Shown: in pieces, positions 34,811 through 42,564 of the stretch
Layout of the letters: every line of letters starts with the position of its first letter
Position numbering within the stretch: the stretch's first letter is position 1
Source: an uncultured Lachnospiraceae bacterium
Lineage (GTDB): Bacteria; Bacillota; Clostridia; Lachnospirales; Lachnospiraceae
Direction: 5' to 3'
DNA: 46,709 nucleotides
Assembly: GCA_910578175.1 (NCBI GenBank)
Contig: CAJTPF010000023.1
Coordinates: 1-46,709, forward strand
Position numbers and translations under genes: made by a program
The notes under the pieces: generated by a model
The model's database searches: none
Told to the model about the DNA's origin: nothing
Seen by the model: the letters and a program-made list of their open reading frames with translations, nothing else

Positions 34811-34854
34811 TCACCTTATCTTTTGTATAACCCATCTAAACTTATCAATTAAAC
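34811..34854 (-). promoter_or_regulatory. Conserved leader block A (matches block at 39879)
   Basis: This 43-base block matches the leader at 39879-39920 in about 37 positions, including GGGTTATACAAAAGA on the minus strand. It sits between the promoter and the leader terminator in this copy. An antiterminator or ligand-binding fold is possible but not shown. Confidence 0.6.
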
Positions 34855-34889
34855 TACCACAATCCACAGATTATTTTTAATCTAGTTAA

Positions 34890-34919
34890 ATATTACCATA
34901 CAAAACTTTATGTTGTCAA
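34890..34919 (-). promoter_or_regulatory. Promoter of the secreted peptidase leader
   Basis: On the minus strand TTGACA (34914-34919), 18 bases, TAATAT (34890-34895) preceded by TG (extended -10). The leader to the peptidase start is over 300 bases. The 34920-35015 stretch before it holds nothing I can name. Confidence 0.7.
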
Positions 34920-35015
34920 TATGTTTTGGAAATTTTTACCAAAAACCCTAATCGTTTAAATCCTGTTCTTTTTATTATTCAAAAAACATTTGGAACACCG
35001 GCCAGACAGAGTTTT

Positions 35016-37562
35016 TTAGTCCACATAATATTCCAGCGCCGATACCCTTCCGATTCTGCTATAGCTGATGAGCAGAGAAATCAAAAAACAGATTCCCAGC
35101 ATTCCTGTCCAAATACCATTTGCCATGCTGTTTCCTGTAACCACTGCAGAATTGCCGAAACGCTCTTTCCATGCAAAAATCCCTGCCATTCCCATCAGTA
35201 ATCCCAGTGCATACAGAATTACCATTTCACAGATACATATTCTGTAACTGACGCCCTTACTGATTCCTACGGCTCCATGAAGAGAAAATTCATAATCCCG
35301 AAGCAGGAATTCATAATAGTGAATCAAAAGAATATTCAAAAACATCGCCGCATTGCACATCAGGAAAAATACCAGATACATCATATTATTGGCCTGACGG
35401 TTCCGTCTGGCAACGGCTGTTTCATCCTCCTGATCTGTTAAAATGATATATTTTGTTCCGCTTATCACATGTTCAATTTCCTCAATCAGTTCCTTTGGAA
35501 CATCTTTCAAAAAAAACATCTCAAAATAGTCATTTTCATGGTATTTCAGATATGCCTCCTCCGAAATGATCATACAGACACAATTCTCCATTACTTCCGG
35601 ATATACAGGTACATCTTTTACCATTCCTGCTACTTCCAGTTCATATACCTTCTCCGGGTCATAAGGAGCAAACTGATATTTATTCCCCACAGCAGAATTC
35701 AGTATCCCTGAATAAGTTCCTTCCCTGTTTACCGTACGGCCCAGCATCAGACACTGATTATCTTCTAAATGACTGATATCCAGATGGTTCTCTCTGCATA
35801 ATTCCCCGATCATTTCCCGGGAACATGCCATAACCGCAGCATGAATCAATACAAAAGAACGGCTGTCCGCCAGATTCGCATGCCCGGTTACACTCTGATC
35901 CATCTGCGCCCGGTAAGAATCGGAAATCAGTGATTTATCCAGTTGAATTTCCTCATAAACAAAATCGGCAAACTGAGGGTTGCAATCATACGTTTCACAT
36001 AATTCCAATATCTGATGATACAGGCTGATAATGATATCCAGTTCTTCTTTATCCTGTATTGAAAAATGATTCTGCAGACGGATTCTGTATGTATAATTGT
36101 AATTATTATCCGCCTCTTTACTGTTTTCCGTCTTCATCTGAAAATAAATCAGATACAGCAGCAGCATTGAAACGGAAATACATACTATCATCATAACTTT
36201 TCGTACTTTATAAAACCACATATTTCGTAATGCCATCCGGAACGAATTTGGTATCACTCTGCCGAACAAATCCTCATACATGATCACCCTTTTTCGTTTA
36301 CAGAATGTTCCGCCGGAAGAATTCTGAATCTCACAGGATGTTTTCCGGTACAGGGCACGAAGTTTTATATTCATGATCCCAGCAATGATTCCTATGCCTG
36401 CCACCATAAATCCCAGCAATATATTCCATGGAATCTGTACTTTGGTCGTCACTGCCGAATTCATCAGAATATCTTTGACCATACGAATAAACCCATAGCC
36501 GAATGCAATCCCTGCGATTTCTCCCAATACCGCGTACAGGATAATCAGAAAAATCATATGCCAGATCAGAGAAATCATATTCGTACCAATCTGTTTATGT
36601 ATTTTGATAATCCCGCTCCATTTGGAAATACAAATATTAATAACATTATTCATGGAAAACAGCAAAAAAACCAACAACACAATCCACAAAATATGATTGA
36701 GCCGCTGTCTGTTCCGAATCTCTGCCTTTGCCAGCGGGTCGCTGCCTAATACATAGGTATATGTTTCATTCACAAAGTAATCTATCTTATTCGCAGTATC
36801 TTCTTCCGATCCATCATTCGCATTTTCACCATTGCTCTCTGCCGGTGATCCGGAAGATTCCCCGCCATACTTTTTATCACGATAAACCTCCAACGGCCGG
36901 ATATCCCATACCATTTCATTTAGCATACGTTCCGTATCTTTATATTTAACATAAAGGTTCCGAAATTCCAGGAAATCCGTGGCTTCGGAAGTCTTATTCA
37001 TTATCATTAACGGAAAATTAAAATGACTGGACATGGATGCATTATAAGACATTCTTTCACAGATCAGTCCCGTTACCTGATATATTTTCCGGTTGCCCCT
37101 GGAATCGGTACCTTCCAGTTTTGCCCCCAGCATTTCATCGCCGGTATATCCCTGCTGCAGCATAAACCATTTTTCAACTGCAATTTCATTTTCTCCGGTT
37201 GGAAATCTTCCATCGCATAATTGACTTCCGGTATGTTTCAGTTCATCCTCCAGCATATACTGAATCAGAACAGGAGTATTCTCTCCCAGCATACAGGCTT
37301 CCATCGGTGTTTCTATGATGAAATCTACGTTATCGTTTTCAGAAATCATATCTGTTTCCACGGAATCCAAGGAATAAAATGCCGCATGATAATCTCCGAA
37401 TTCCTGCCTGACAAAATCCACCCGGTTTTGCTCTTTCGTCTCATAGAACATGGAATATGCGGAAAATAATGAAAAGGCTATCATGGAAATAAAGAAACAT
37501 ATATATAAAAATCGTTTTTTCCCCTTCAGGCTCTTTATTATCATCCTATTATATCTTATCAA
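35016..37562 (-). CDS. FtsX-family ABC transporter permease (MacB-like)
   Basis: An 848-residue permease with a single N-terminal helix, a large external domain, four to five helices in the middle (around 290-400), a second external domain and a C-terminal helical bundle. That is the MacB/FtsX type. Such permeases with a LolD/MacB ATPase expel antimicrobial peptides, siderophores or lipoproteins. The gene overlaps the ATPase gene by 14 bases. It is the most likely exporter for any product of this cluster, or a resistance pump against bacitracin-like compounds. The external domains show no match I can name. A bacitracin-type BceB would have ten helices and a different external loop, so it fits less well. 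Confidence 0.85.
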   Translation of the reverse strand: MIRYNRMIIKSLKGKKRFLYICFFISMIAFSLFSAYSMFYETKEQNRVDFVRQEFGDYHAAFYSLDSVETDMISENDNVDFIIETPMEACMLGENTPVLIQYMLEDELKHTGSQLCDGRFPTGENEIAVEKWFMLQQGYTGDEMLGAKLEGTDSRGNRKIYQVTGLICERMSYNASMSSHFNFPLMIMNKTSEATDFLEFRNLYVKYKDTERMLNEMVWDIRPLEVYRDKKYGGESSGSPAESNGENANDGSEEDTANKIDYFVNETYTYVLGSDPLAKAEIRNRQRLNHILWIVLLVFLLFSMNNVINICISKWSGIIKIHKQIGTNMISLIWHMIFLIILYAVLGEIAGIAFGYGFIRMVKDILMNSAVTTKVQIPWNILLGFMVAGIGIIAGIMNIKLRALYRKTSCEIQNSSGGTFCKRKRVIMYEDLFGRVIPNSFRMALRNMWFYKVRKVMMIVCISVSMLLLYLIYFQMKTENSKEADNNYNYTYRIRLQNHFSIQDKEELDIIISLYHQILELCETYDCNPQFADFVYEEIQLDKSLISDSYRAQMDQSVTGHANLADSRSFVLIHAAVMACSREMIGELCRENHLDISHLEDNQCLMLGRTVNREGTYSGILNSAVGNKYQFAPYDPEKVYELEVAGMVKDVPVYPEVMENCVCMIISEEAYLKYHENDYFEMFFLKDVPKELIEEIEHVISGTKYIILTDQEDETAVARRNRQANNMMYLVFFLMCNAAMFLNILLIHYYEFLLRDYEFSLHGAVGISKGVSYRICICEMVILYALGLLMGMAGIFAWKERFGNSAVVTGNSMANGIWTGMLGICFLISLLISYSRIGRVSALEYYVD

Positions 37563-38229
37563 TTATTTCACCGTCCTGTAATGTATATTTCCGGTCTGCC
37601 ATTCCTGCCAGTTCCATATTATGCGTAACAAAAATAACCGTTTTCCCCTCTGTTCTGGCACAGTCCAGCAGAATTCGAAATACTTCGTTTCCGTTCCTGC
37701 TGTCCAGATTTCCGGTAGGCTCATCAGCAAAAACCACTTTCGGCTGATTTACCAATGCTCTTGCAATTGCCACCCGCTGCTGTTCTCCTCCGGAAAGCTG
37801 TCCCGGCATTTTTCTCAATTGTTCTTCGATACCAAGCCGTTTACAGATTTCCGCCAAATACTCTTTATCCCATTTTTGATTCATTACCGCTACCGGCAAT
37901 ATAATATTGTCATATATATTTAAAGACGGCATGAGATTATACTTTTGAAAAACAAAGCCAAATTCCTCCAATCTCAATCGTGAAGCCTGTTTCTGATTCA
38001 GATTATCTATTCTGCGCCCATTGTATTCCACGGTTCCTGCAGTAGGCTTGTCTATGGTACTTAACAGATTTAATAATGTAGACTTTCCGGAACCGGATTC
38101 CCCGATAACGGAAATGATCTCTCCTTCCTGTATTTCCAACGATACCTTTGCCAATGCCTGTTCTTTTGACTTTCCCATATCATATTCTTTCTGTAAATCT
38201 GTTGCCGTTAATACAAACGTATCTGCCAT
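37549..38229 (-). CDS. ABC transporter ATP-binding protein (MacB/LolD type)
   Basis: This 226-residue ATPase has Walker A GESGSGKSTLLN near residue 40, the signature LSGGEQQRVAIARAL, Walker B VVFADEPTGNLDS and a switch His in FVTHN. The IVEYNG, LSTID and DEPTGNLDSRNG patterns place it in the LolD/MacB group that pairs with FtsX-type permeases. It is a stand-alone cytoplasmic subunit for the permease encoded next, with a 14-base overlap. It lies 30 bases after the gene at 38260. Confidence 0.94.
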   Translation of the reverse strand: MADTFVLTATDLQKEYDMGKSKEQALAKVSLEIQEGEIISVIGESGSGKSTLLNLLSTIDKPTAGTVEYNGRRIDNLNQKQASRLRLEEFGFVFQKYNLMPSLNIYDNIILPVAVMNQKWDKEYLAEICKRLGIEEQLRKMPGQLSGGEQQRVAIARALVNQPKVVFADEPTGNLDSRNGNEVFRILLDCARTEGKTVIFVTHNMELAGMADRKYTLQDGEIIDKI

Positions 38230-38259
38230 TCTTCTTAAGCTCCTTATCTTTTTCTTCTT

Positions 38260-38937
38260 TCAATCCGTAACTGCTTCCGAAATACTTTCTTCCTCTTCTT
38301 CTGTTTTCACAAAATATTCATTATAGGCATTTCCCTTTTCATACAGATTCAAATCCGTCACATCATTTCCAAAAGTCATTTGTTTTGTCTCCTTTTTTCC
38401 GTCTGCATATTGAATATTCAGATGAATGATTATTTCCTGACCTAACTGCCTTATTTCCTCCGCTGTTTTTTCGCGTGTAACTCCACATAAGATTATCTTG
38501 GAACTTCCATTGCCGTTTTCATCTAAATATATTCCTTCAAAAGGACGGCTGTCAGAAACTCTATAGTATATAAAATTATTTTTTCCTCTCTCTGGAATTT
38601 CCCAATCCATACTAACTTCTGTAATTGTTTCATTTAATTTTTTATCAAATCCTATACAACACCACATCATAAAAAAGCGACCGAAATCTTTTGTGTCTTT
38701 ATAATCAAATTCCTGACACTTTATACAATCTGAATTCTCTGTCCAAAACCTATCTCCTTCTAAATCCAGCAGTTTATCCTTATCTATTTCATTTTCCCAA
38801 ATACTGATATTTAACAGTTCTGAATATATCTCTTCCTTTTTCTGTTTTTTAAAATATAAATGATAACAAAACAAAAATACCAAAAATAACAGAATAAGCG
38901 TTAAAAAAAATCTTTTTTTTAATATTATTTTACTCAT
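38260..38937 (-). CDS. Membrane-anchored hypothetical protein, about 225 residues
   Basis: I do not recognise the family. A basic start and one hydrophobic helix (residues ~10-30) are followed by an exported domain with cysteines in pairs (DCIKC and WCCIGF), an acidic C-terminus (EEEEES), and mixed beta content. The frame opens at 38949, but GGAG lies 6 bases before the ATG at 38937, which I prefer. Neighbours are the secreted Amidase_6 gene upstream and the ABC ATPase downstream, so it may be part of the same exporter unit. It resembles the genes at 33029 and 30750 only in layout. Confidence 0.72.
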   Translation of the reverse strand: MSKIILKKRFFLTLILLFLVFLFCYHLYFKKQKKEEIYSELLNISIWENEIDKDKLLDLEGDRFWTENSDCIKCQEFDYKDTKDFGRFFMMWCCIGFDKKLNETITEVSMDWEIPERGKNNFIYYRVSDSRPFEGIYLDENGNGSSKIILCGVTREKTAEEIRQLGQEIIIHLNIQYADGKKETKQMTFGNDVTDLNLYEKGNAYNEYFVKTEEEEESISEAVTD

Positions 38938-38986
38938 CATATTCTCCATTTCATTAAAAAACTAATCTATTTGATTTTATCTCATA

Positions 38987-39613
38987 TTATTTAAATCTTA
39001 TTATTCTATATGTTACTGGTTTTCCATTATTAAAGTCGCTATCAAATGCAGATAATAATACATTTTTTCTATTATTACTATGATATGTTAAAGTTATTTT
39101 TTTTAAATCATATGAATTTTTAGGGTTTGAATTTTCAGTACATATAACACTATGAGAAAACTTACTTCCCCTTGCACATTGAATGATATCGCCTTTTCTT
39201 ACAATCAATTTCAACTGATCAATTGTACAATTTGCACTATATGTTGCACCGGAATGTGTCTTCCAGTATTTATAAAACTCATCCACAACTGTCCACGACT
39301 GTGTAGTCAGATAATGATATCCGTCAAACAGATGAAACCAGGCTTCATCATCTTTAATCACCAAACGTTTTAAATAACAGTTTGGCGGCTGGTTCCGCAT
39401 GGTCGCTCCACCCGCTTTTGCACATTGTGAAACAAAATTTGTACAATCTACATCCGGAAAATAACGATAATCCCAGTTATTTGGTTTTTCTGCATATTGA
39501 TTTGCATATGCTACTGCTGCATTTGCATCATAAGAAGCATATAGATTTATATGACTGGTCATCGTTATGGTTGATACAACTAATCCCATTGCCAATATTT
39601 TTTTATAATTCAT
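38987..39613 (-). CDS. Secreted Amidase_6 family protein
   Basis: A 208-residue protein with a Sec-type signal peptide (KKILAMGLVVSTITMTS). The mature part has the Amidase_6 pattern YDANAAVAYANQYAEKPN, then FPDVDCTNFVSQC with candidate catalytic Cys57, GDIIQCARGS, and FSHSVICTE with His154. This is an NlpC/P60-like cysteine hydrolase fold, commonly secreted by Firmicutes and thought to cut peptides or amides, perhaps in peptidoglycan. The mature chain is short, with no cell-wall binding repeats. It heads the transporter unit and has the same type of terminator-containing leader as the papain-like gene. Confidence 0.82.
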   Translation of the reverse strand: MNYKKILAMGLVVSTITMTSHINLYASYDANAAVAYANQYAEKPNNWDYRYFPDVDCTNFVSQCAKAGGATMRNQPPNCYLKRLVIKDDEAWFHLFDGYHYLTTQSWTVVDEFYKYWKTHSGATYSANCTIDQLKLIVRKGDIIQCARGSKFSHSVICTENSNPKNSYDLKKITLTYHSNNRKNVLLSAFDSDFNNGKPVTYRIIRFK

Positions 39614-39768
39614 AATTTCCCTCTTTCTTTCATTCTTTTTCTTTTGTGTTTTACCTTACATCCCTTTAGAATTTTATTTAAATCCATTTCTGCCTTTTAT
39701 TCTTACCTCATTGCCCCTTTCCGCTTAATTCTTCCTAATGATCATTCCAAGACCAATGTAGTTTAAAT

Positions 39769-39830
39769 AAAAATGCCTGCATTTGTATATTTCATCTTTA
39801 TCATATCTGAAATCATACAAATGCAGGCAT
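39769..39830 (-). terminator. Intrinsic terminator in the Amidase_6 leader
   Basis: On the minus strand ATGCCTGCATTTGTAT pairs perfectly with ATACAAATGCAGGCAT, with a run of U after it. It lies about 155 bases before the amidase start and would stop transcription unless overcome. It may also end the topoisomerase transcript. Confidence 0.82.
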
Positions 39831-39878
39831 AGTAATATTATAAATCCTATTATGTAAACCCATTTCTTCTATTTACAC

Positions 39879-39920
39879 ACCTTCTCTTTTGTATAACCCA
39901 TTTGGTCTTATTAATTAAAC
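39879..39920 (-). promoter_or_regulatory. Conserved leader block B (matches block at 34811)
   Basis: A 43-base block with about 37 matches to the one before the papain-like gene, placed in the same order before the terminator. Upstream only a weak extended -10 (TGATAATGT) is seen, so the promoter is uncertain. The 39614-40007 stretch otherwise holds no gene I can support. Confidence 0.6.
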
Positions 39921-40007
39921 TTCCGCAAATCATTATTACGTGTAATTACATTATCATATTATGTATCACCCATAGATGCCTATTCTTAAAACATTCACAG
40001 ACTGCGA

Positions 40008-42506
40008 TCAATTCCCGGCTCTCACTTTCGTCCCCTTCGTATCCCGTTTGGCAGTCTTTAGTTTCCGCAGCTCTATCTCTTTGCCTTTATATTCCACTGT
40101 CACATTATCGCCTGCATCCAAAAGATATACATGGGTAATGAAATCCTCTCCGGTCAGCTTAATACCTCTTACTCCTGCCGCCCCCTTTTTCTTATCCGGG
40201 ATTTCTTTTAACTGAAATCTCAGAAATACACCATGTTCCGTCTGCAGAACCACCACCATATCGGCAAAATCCGTTACCGCCGGTTCAAAACTTCCTTCCG
40301 GATCCGCACCGAACATTCCCAGATCATCAAATCCTAACTGCATGCCTGCCATATCCTCTGAAAATCCGTCTTCCAGCATGGCTCCATCGGATAAATCGTC
40401 CGAACCGCCGGATAACAATACCTGCAGTCCTATTCCGTTATTTCCCTCTGCTGCCGGCTCATTCTGCAGAATAAAATCCTCTGCATCGATATCAGTCAGA
40501 CATACACTTGCCAATAAATCCCCATGATTTAACTTAGTGGCCGCCACCGTCTTCTTACTGACATCAAACTCATTTCCCGATACCAGTTTCATCATGCCCA
40601 GCCGGCTGGTAAATAACAGTTTTTTATTTAACAGGCTGCCTTTGGCGTTGACAAACACGATATTCTCATCCCTGCTGTTATAGTTACACAGATTATCAAT
40701 CGGCGTTCCCTTATCCTTCAGCTTTACATATGGAACTTCCAGAACCTTTACCTGATGCATAATGCCTTTATCTGTAAATACACAGATTTTATCCGTATTC
40801 ATACAGGTAAATACATATCTGCTTTCCGCAACAACCGTGTCCCGGTTCTTTTCAAACAATGCGGTATCAATGGTCTTGGAATAACCGAAGCGATCCATTA
40901 TAAATACAACTTCCTGTTCCTCAATCTTATTTTCTTCAAATATCGCTTCCCTGCCGTCCTCAATGACCGTTCTGCGTTCTACGGCATATTCCTTTTTAAT
41001 GGCCAGCAGTTCTTTTTTTATCACCTTTGCCATGGCTTTCCTGCTATGTAGAATTTCTTCATAATCGGCAATCCGGTTTACGATATTTTCATAATCTTTC
41101 TGCAATGCCAGAATTTCCAGACCGATCAATTTATACAGCCGCAGCTCCAGAATCGCCTGGGCCTGTTTTTCCGTAAAGTTTAAATTACCGGCATACAGCT
41201 CGGATTCCCTGCTCTTAAACCGGATATTCTCCGTAACGCCGTTCATCAGACAATTCTTTGCTTCCTTTAAACTGTTGCTGCCCCGGAGTATCTCAATGAT
41301 CAGATCGATAATGTCACAGGCCCGGATCAGACCCTCTTTGATTTCTTTCTGCTCCAGTTCCTTTGCCAGCAGTGTGGTATACTTTCTGGTCTGTAGCTCA
41401 TACTGGAAATTTACGCAGTTTTCAATGATACCTTTTAATCCCAGTACCTCCGGTCTTCCTTCTACGATGGCAAGCATATTGACACCAAAGGTATCCTCCA
41501 GCTTTGTCTTCTTATACAGCATATTTTTTAATTTTTCCACATCCGCATTTTTCTTCAGTTCCAGAACGATACGGATGCCCTCTTTGGATGACTGGTTGGA
41601 AATATCAATGATATCCTGGGTTTTTCTTGTCTCGATCAGATCACAGACATCCGAAATAAATTTTCCGATATTGGCGCCGATCATCGTATAAGGAATTTCC
41701 GTGATCACCAGTTTGTCCTTATCCGATTTCTTTTCTCCCGGCTCAAAGACCACTTTCCCTCTCAGCTTAATCTTACCGGTTCCGGTTCTGTATATCTCCG
41801 GCAGGTCGCTTTTATTCACTACCAGACCCCCGGTAGGAAAATCCGGTCCTTTTACATACTGCAGCAGTTCTTCCGTGGAAATATTTCCATTGTCCATATA
41901 GGCAATCACCGCATCGCATACTTCTGCCAGATTATGGGTCGGTATGCTGGTTGTCATGCCTACCGCGATACCTTCTGCACCGTTAACCAGAATATTAGGA
42001 ATCCTTACCGGCAATACTGCCGGCTCCTTTTCCGTTTCATCAAAATTAGGAACAAAATCCACCACATTTTTATCCAGATCCGCCAGATAAACTTCCTGGG
42101 TGAACTTCTTAAGTTTTGCCTCGGTATAACGCATGGCGGCGGCGCCATCTCCCTCGATGGAGCCGAAATTTCCATGTCCATCCACCAGAGCCATTCCTTT
42201 TTTAAAATCCTGTTCCAGTACCACCAGAGCATCATAAATGGAACTGTCGCCATGGGGATGATATTTACCCATGGTATCTCCTACGATACGGGCAGACTTC
42301 CGATGGGGTTTATCATAATTCAGTCCTAACTGGTTCATGGCATACAACACCCGCCGCTGTACCGGTTTTAATCCGTCCCGCACATCCGGGACTGCTCTCT
42401 GGCAGATTACGCTCATGGCATAATCAATATAGGATTTCTGCATCAGATCCGAATATTCTGTACTGATTATGCTTTCTTCCGCCGTTTTCAGATTATTCTC
42501 AGCCAT
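40008..42506 (-). CDS. Type IIA topoisomerase subunit A (GyrA/ParC-like)
   Basis: This 832-residue subunit cuts and rejoins DNA with the B subunit. The catalytic-tyrosine region (AMRYTEAKL), the quinolone region HPHGDSSIYDAL with the usual Ser and Asp intact, and a coiled-coil and exit-gate region are clear. In the C-terminal wrapping domain the canonical GyrA box QRRGGRG is not found. The equivalent site reads KLKDKGTPIDNL, and a DKKKGAAGVRGIKL blade follows later. An acidic, Gly-rich insert of ~65 residues (about 680-748) splits the domain. The missing box makes gyrase activity doubtful and a topoisomerase IV-like or second-copy role more likely. I do not assign gyrA or parC. It lies 58 bases after the B subunit. 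Confidence 0.92.
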   Translation of the reverse strand: MAENNLKTAEESIISTEYSDLMQKSYIDYAMSVICQRAVPDVRDGLKPVQRRVLYAMNQLGLNYDKPHRKSARIVGDTMGKYHPHGDSSIYDALVVLEQDFKKGMALVDGHGNFGSIEGDGAAAMRYTEAKLKKFTQEVYLADLDKNVVDFVPNFDETEKEPAVLPVRIPNILVNGAEGIAVGMTTSIPTHNLAEVCDAVIAYMDNGNISTEELLQYVKGPDFPTGGLVVNKSDLPEIYRTGTGKIKLRGKVVFEPGEKKSDKDKLVITEIPYTMIGANIGKFISDVCDLIETRKTQDIIDISNQSSKEGIRIVLELKKNADVEKLKNMLYKKTKLEDTFGVNMLAIVEGRPEVLGLKGIIENCVNFQYELQTRKYTTLLAKELEQKEIKEGLIRACDIIDLIIEILRGSNSLKEAKNCLMNGVTENIRFKSRESELYAGNLNFTEKQAQAILELRLYKLIGLEILALQKDYENIVNRIADYEEILHSRKAMAKVIKKELLAIKKEYAVERRTVIEDGREAIFEENKIEEQEVVFIMDRFGYSKTIDTALFEKNRDTVVAESRYVFTCMNTDKICVFTDKGIMHQVKVLEVPYVKLKDKGTPIDNLCNYNSRDENIVFVNAKGSLLNKKLLFTSRLGMMKLVSGNEFDVSKKTVAATKLNHGDLLASVCLTDIDAEDFILQNEPAAEGNNGIGLQVLLSGGSDDLSDGAMLEDGFSEDMAGMQLGFDDLGMFGADPEGSFEPAVTDFADMVVVLQTEHGVFLRFQLKEIPDKKKGAAGVRGIKLTGEDFITHVYLLDAGDNVTVEYKGKEIELRKLKTAKRDTKGTKVRAGN

Positions 42507-42564
42507 TGTTCTCCTCCATTTATATTTTAAACCGGACGATCATCAGACTTACCCGGTACGTTTT

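Noticed and set aside
34740..34835. 31-codon leader peptide before the papain-like gene
   Set aside because: No good ribosome site, and the related leader at 39879 has a stop after 10 codons. Mentioned as possibility only; the conserved feature is more likely RNA.
34811..34854. T-box riboswitch in the two related leaders
   Set aside because: The T-box GGTGG-type bulge and the specifier-loop features were not found in either leader. The leaders remain unclassified.
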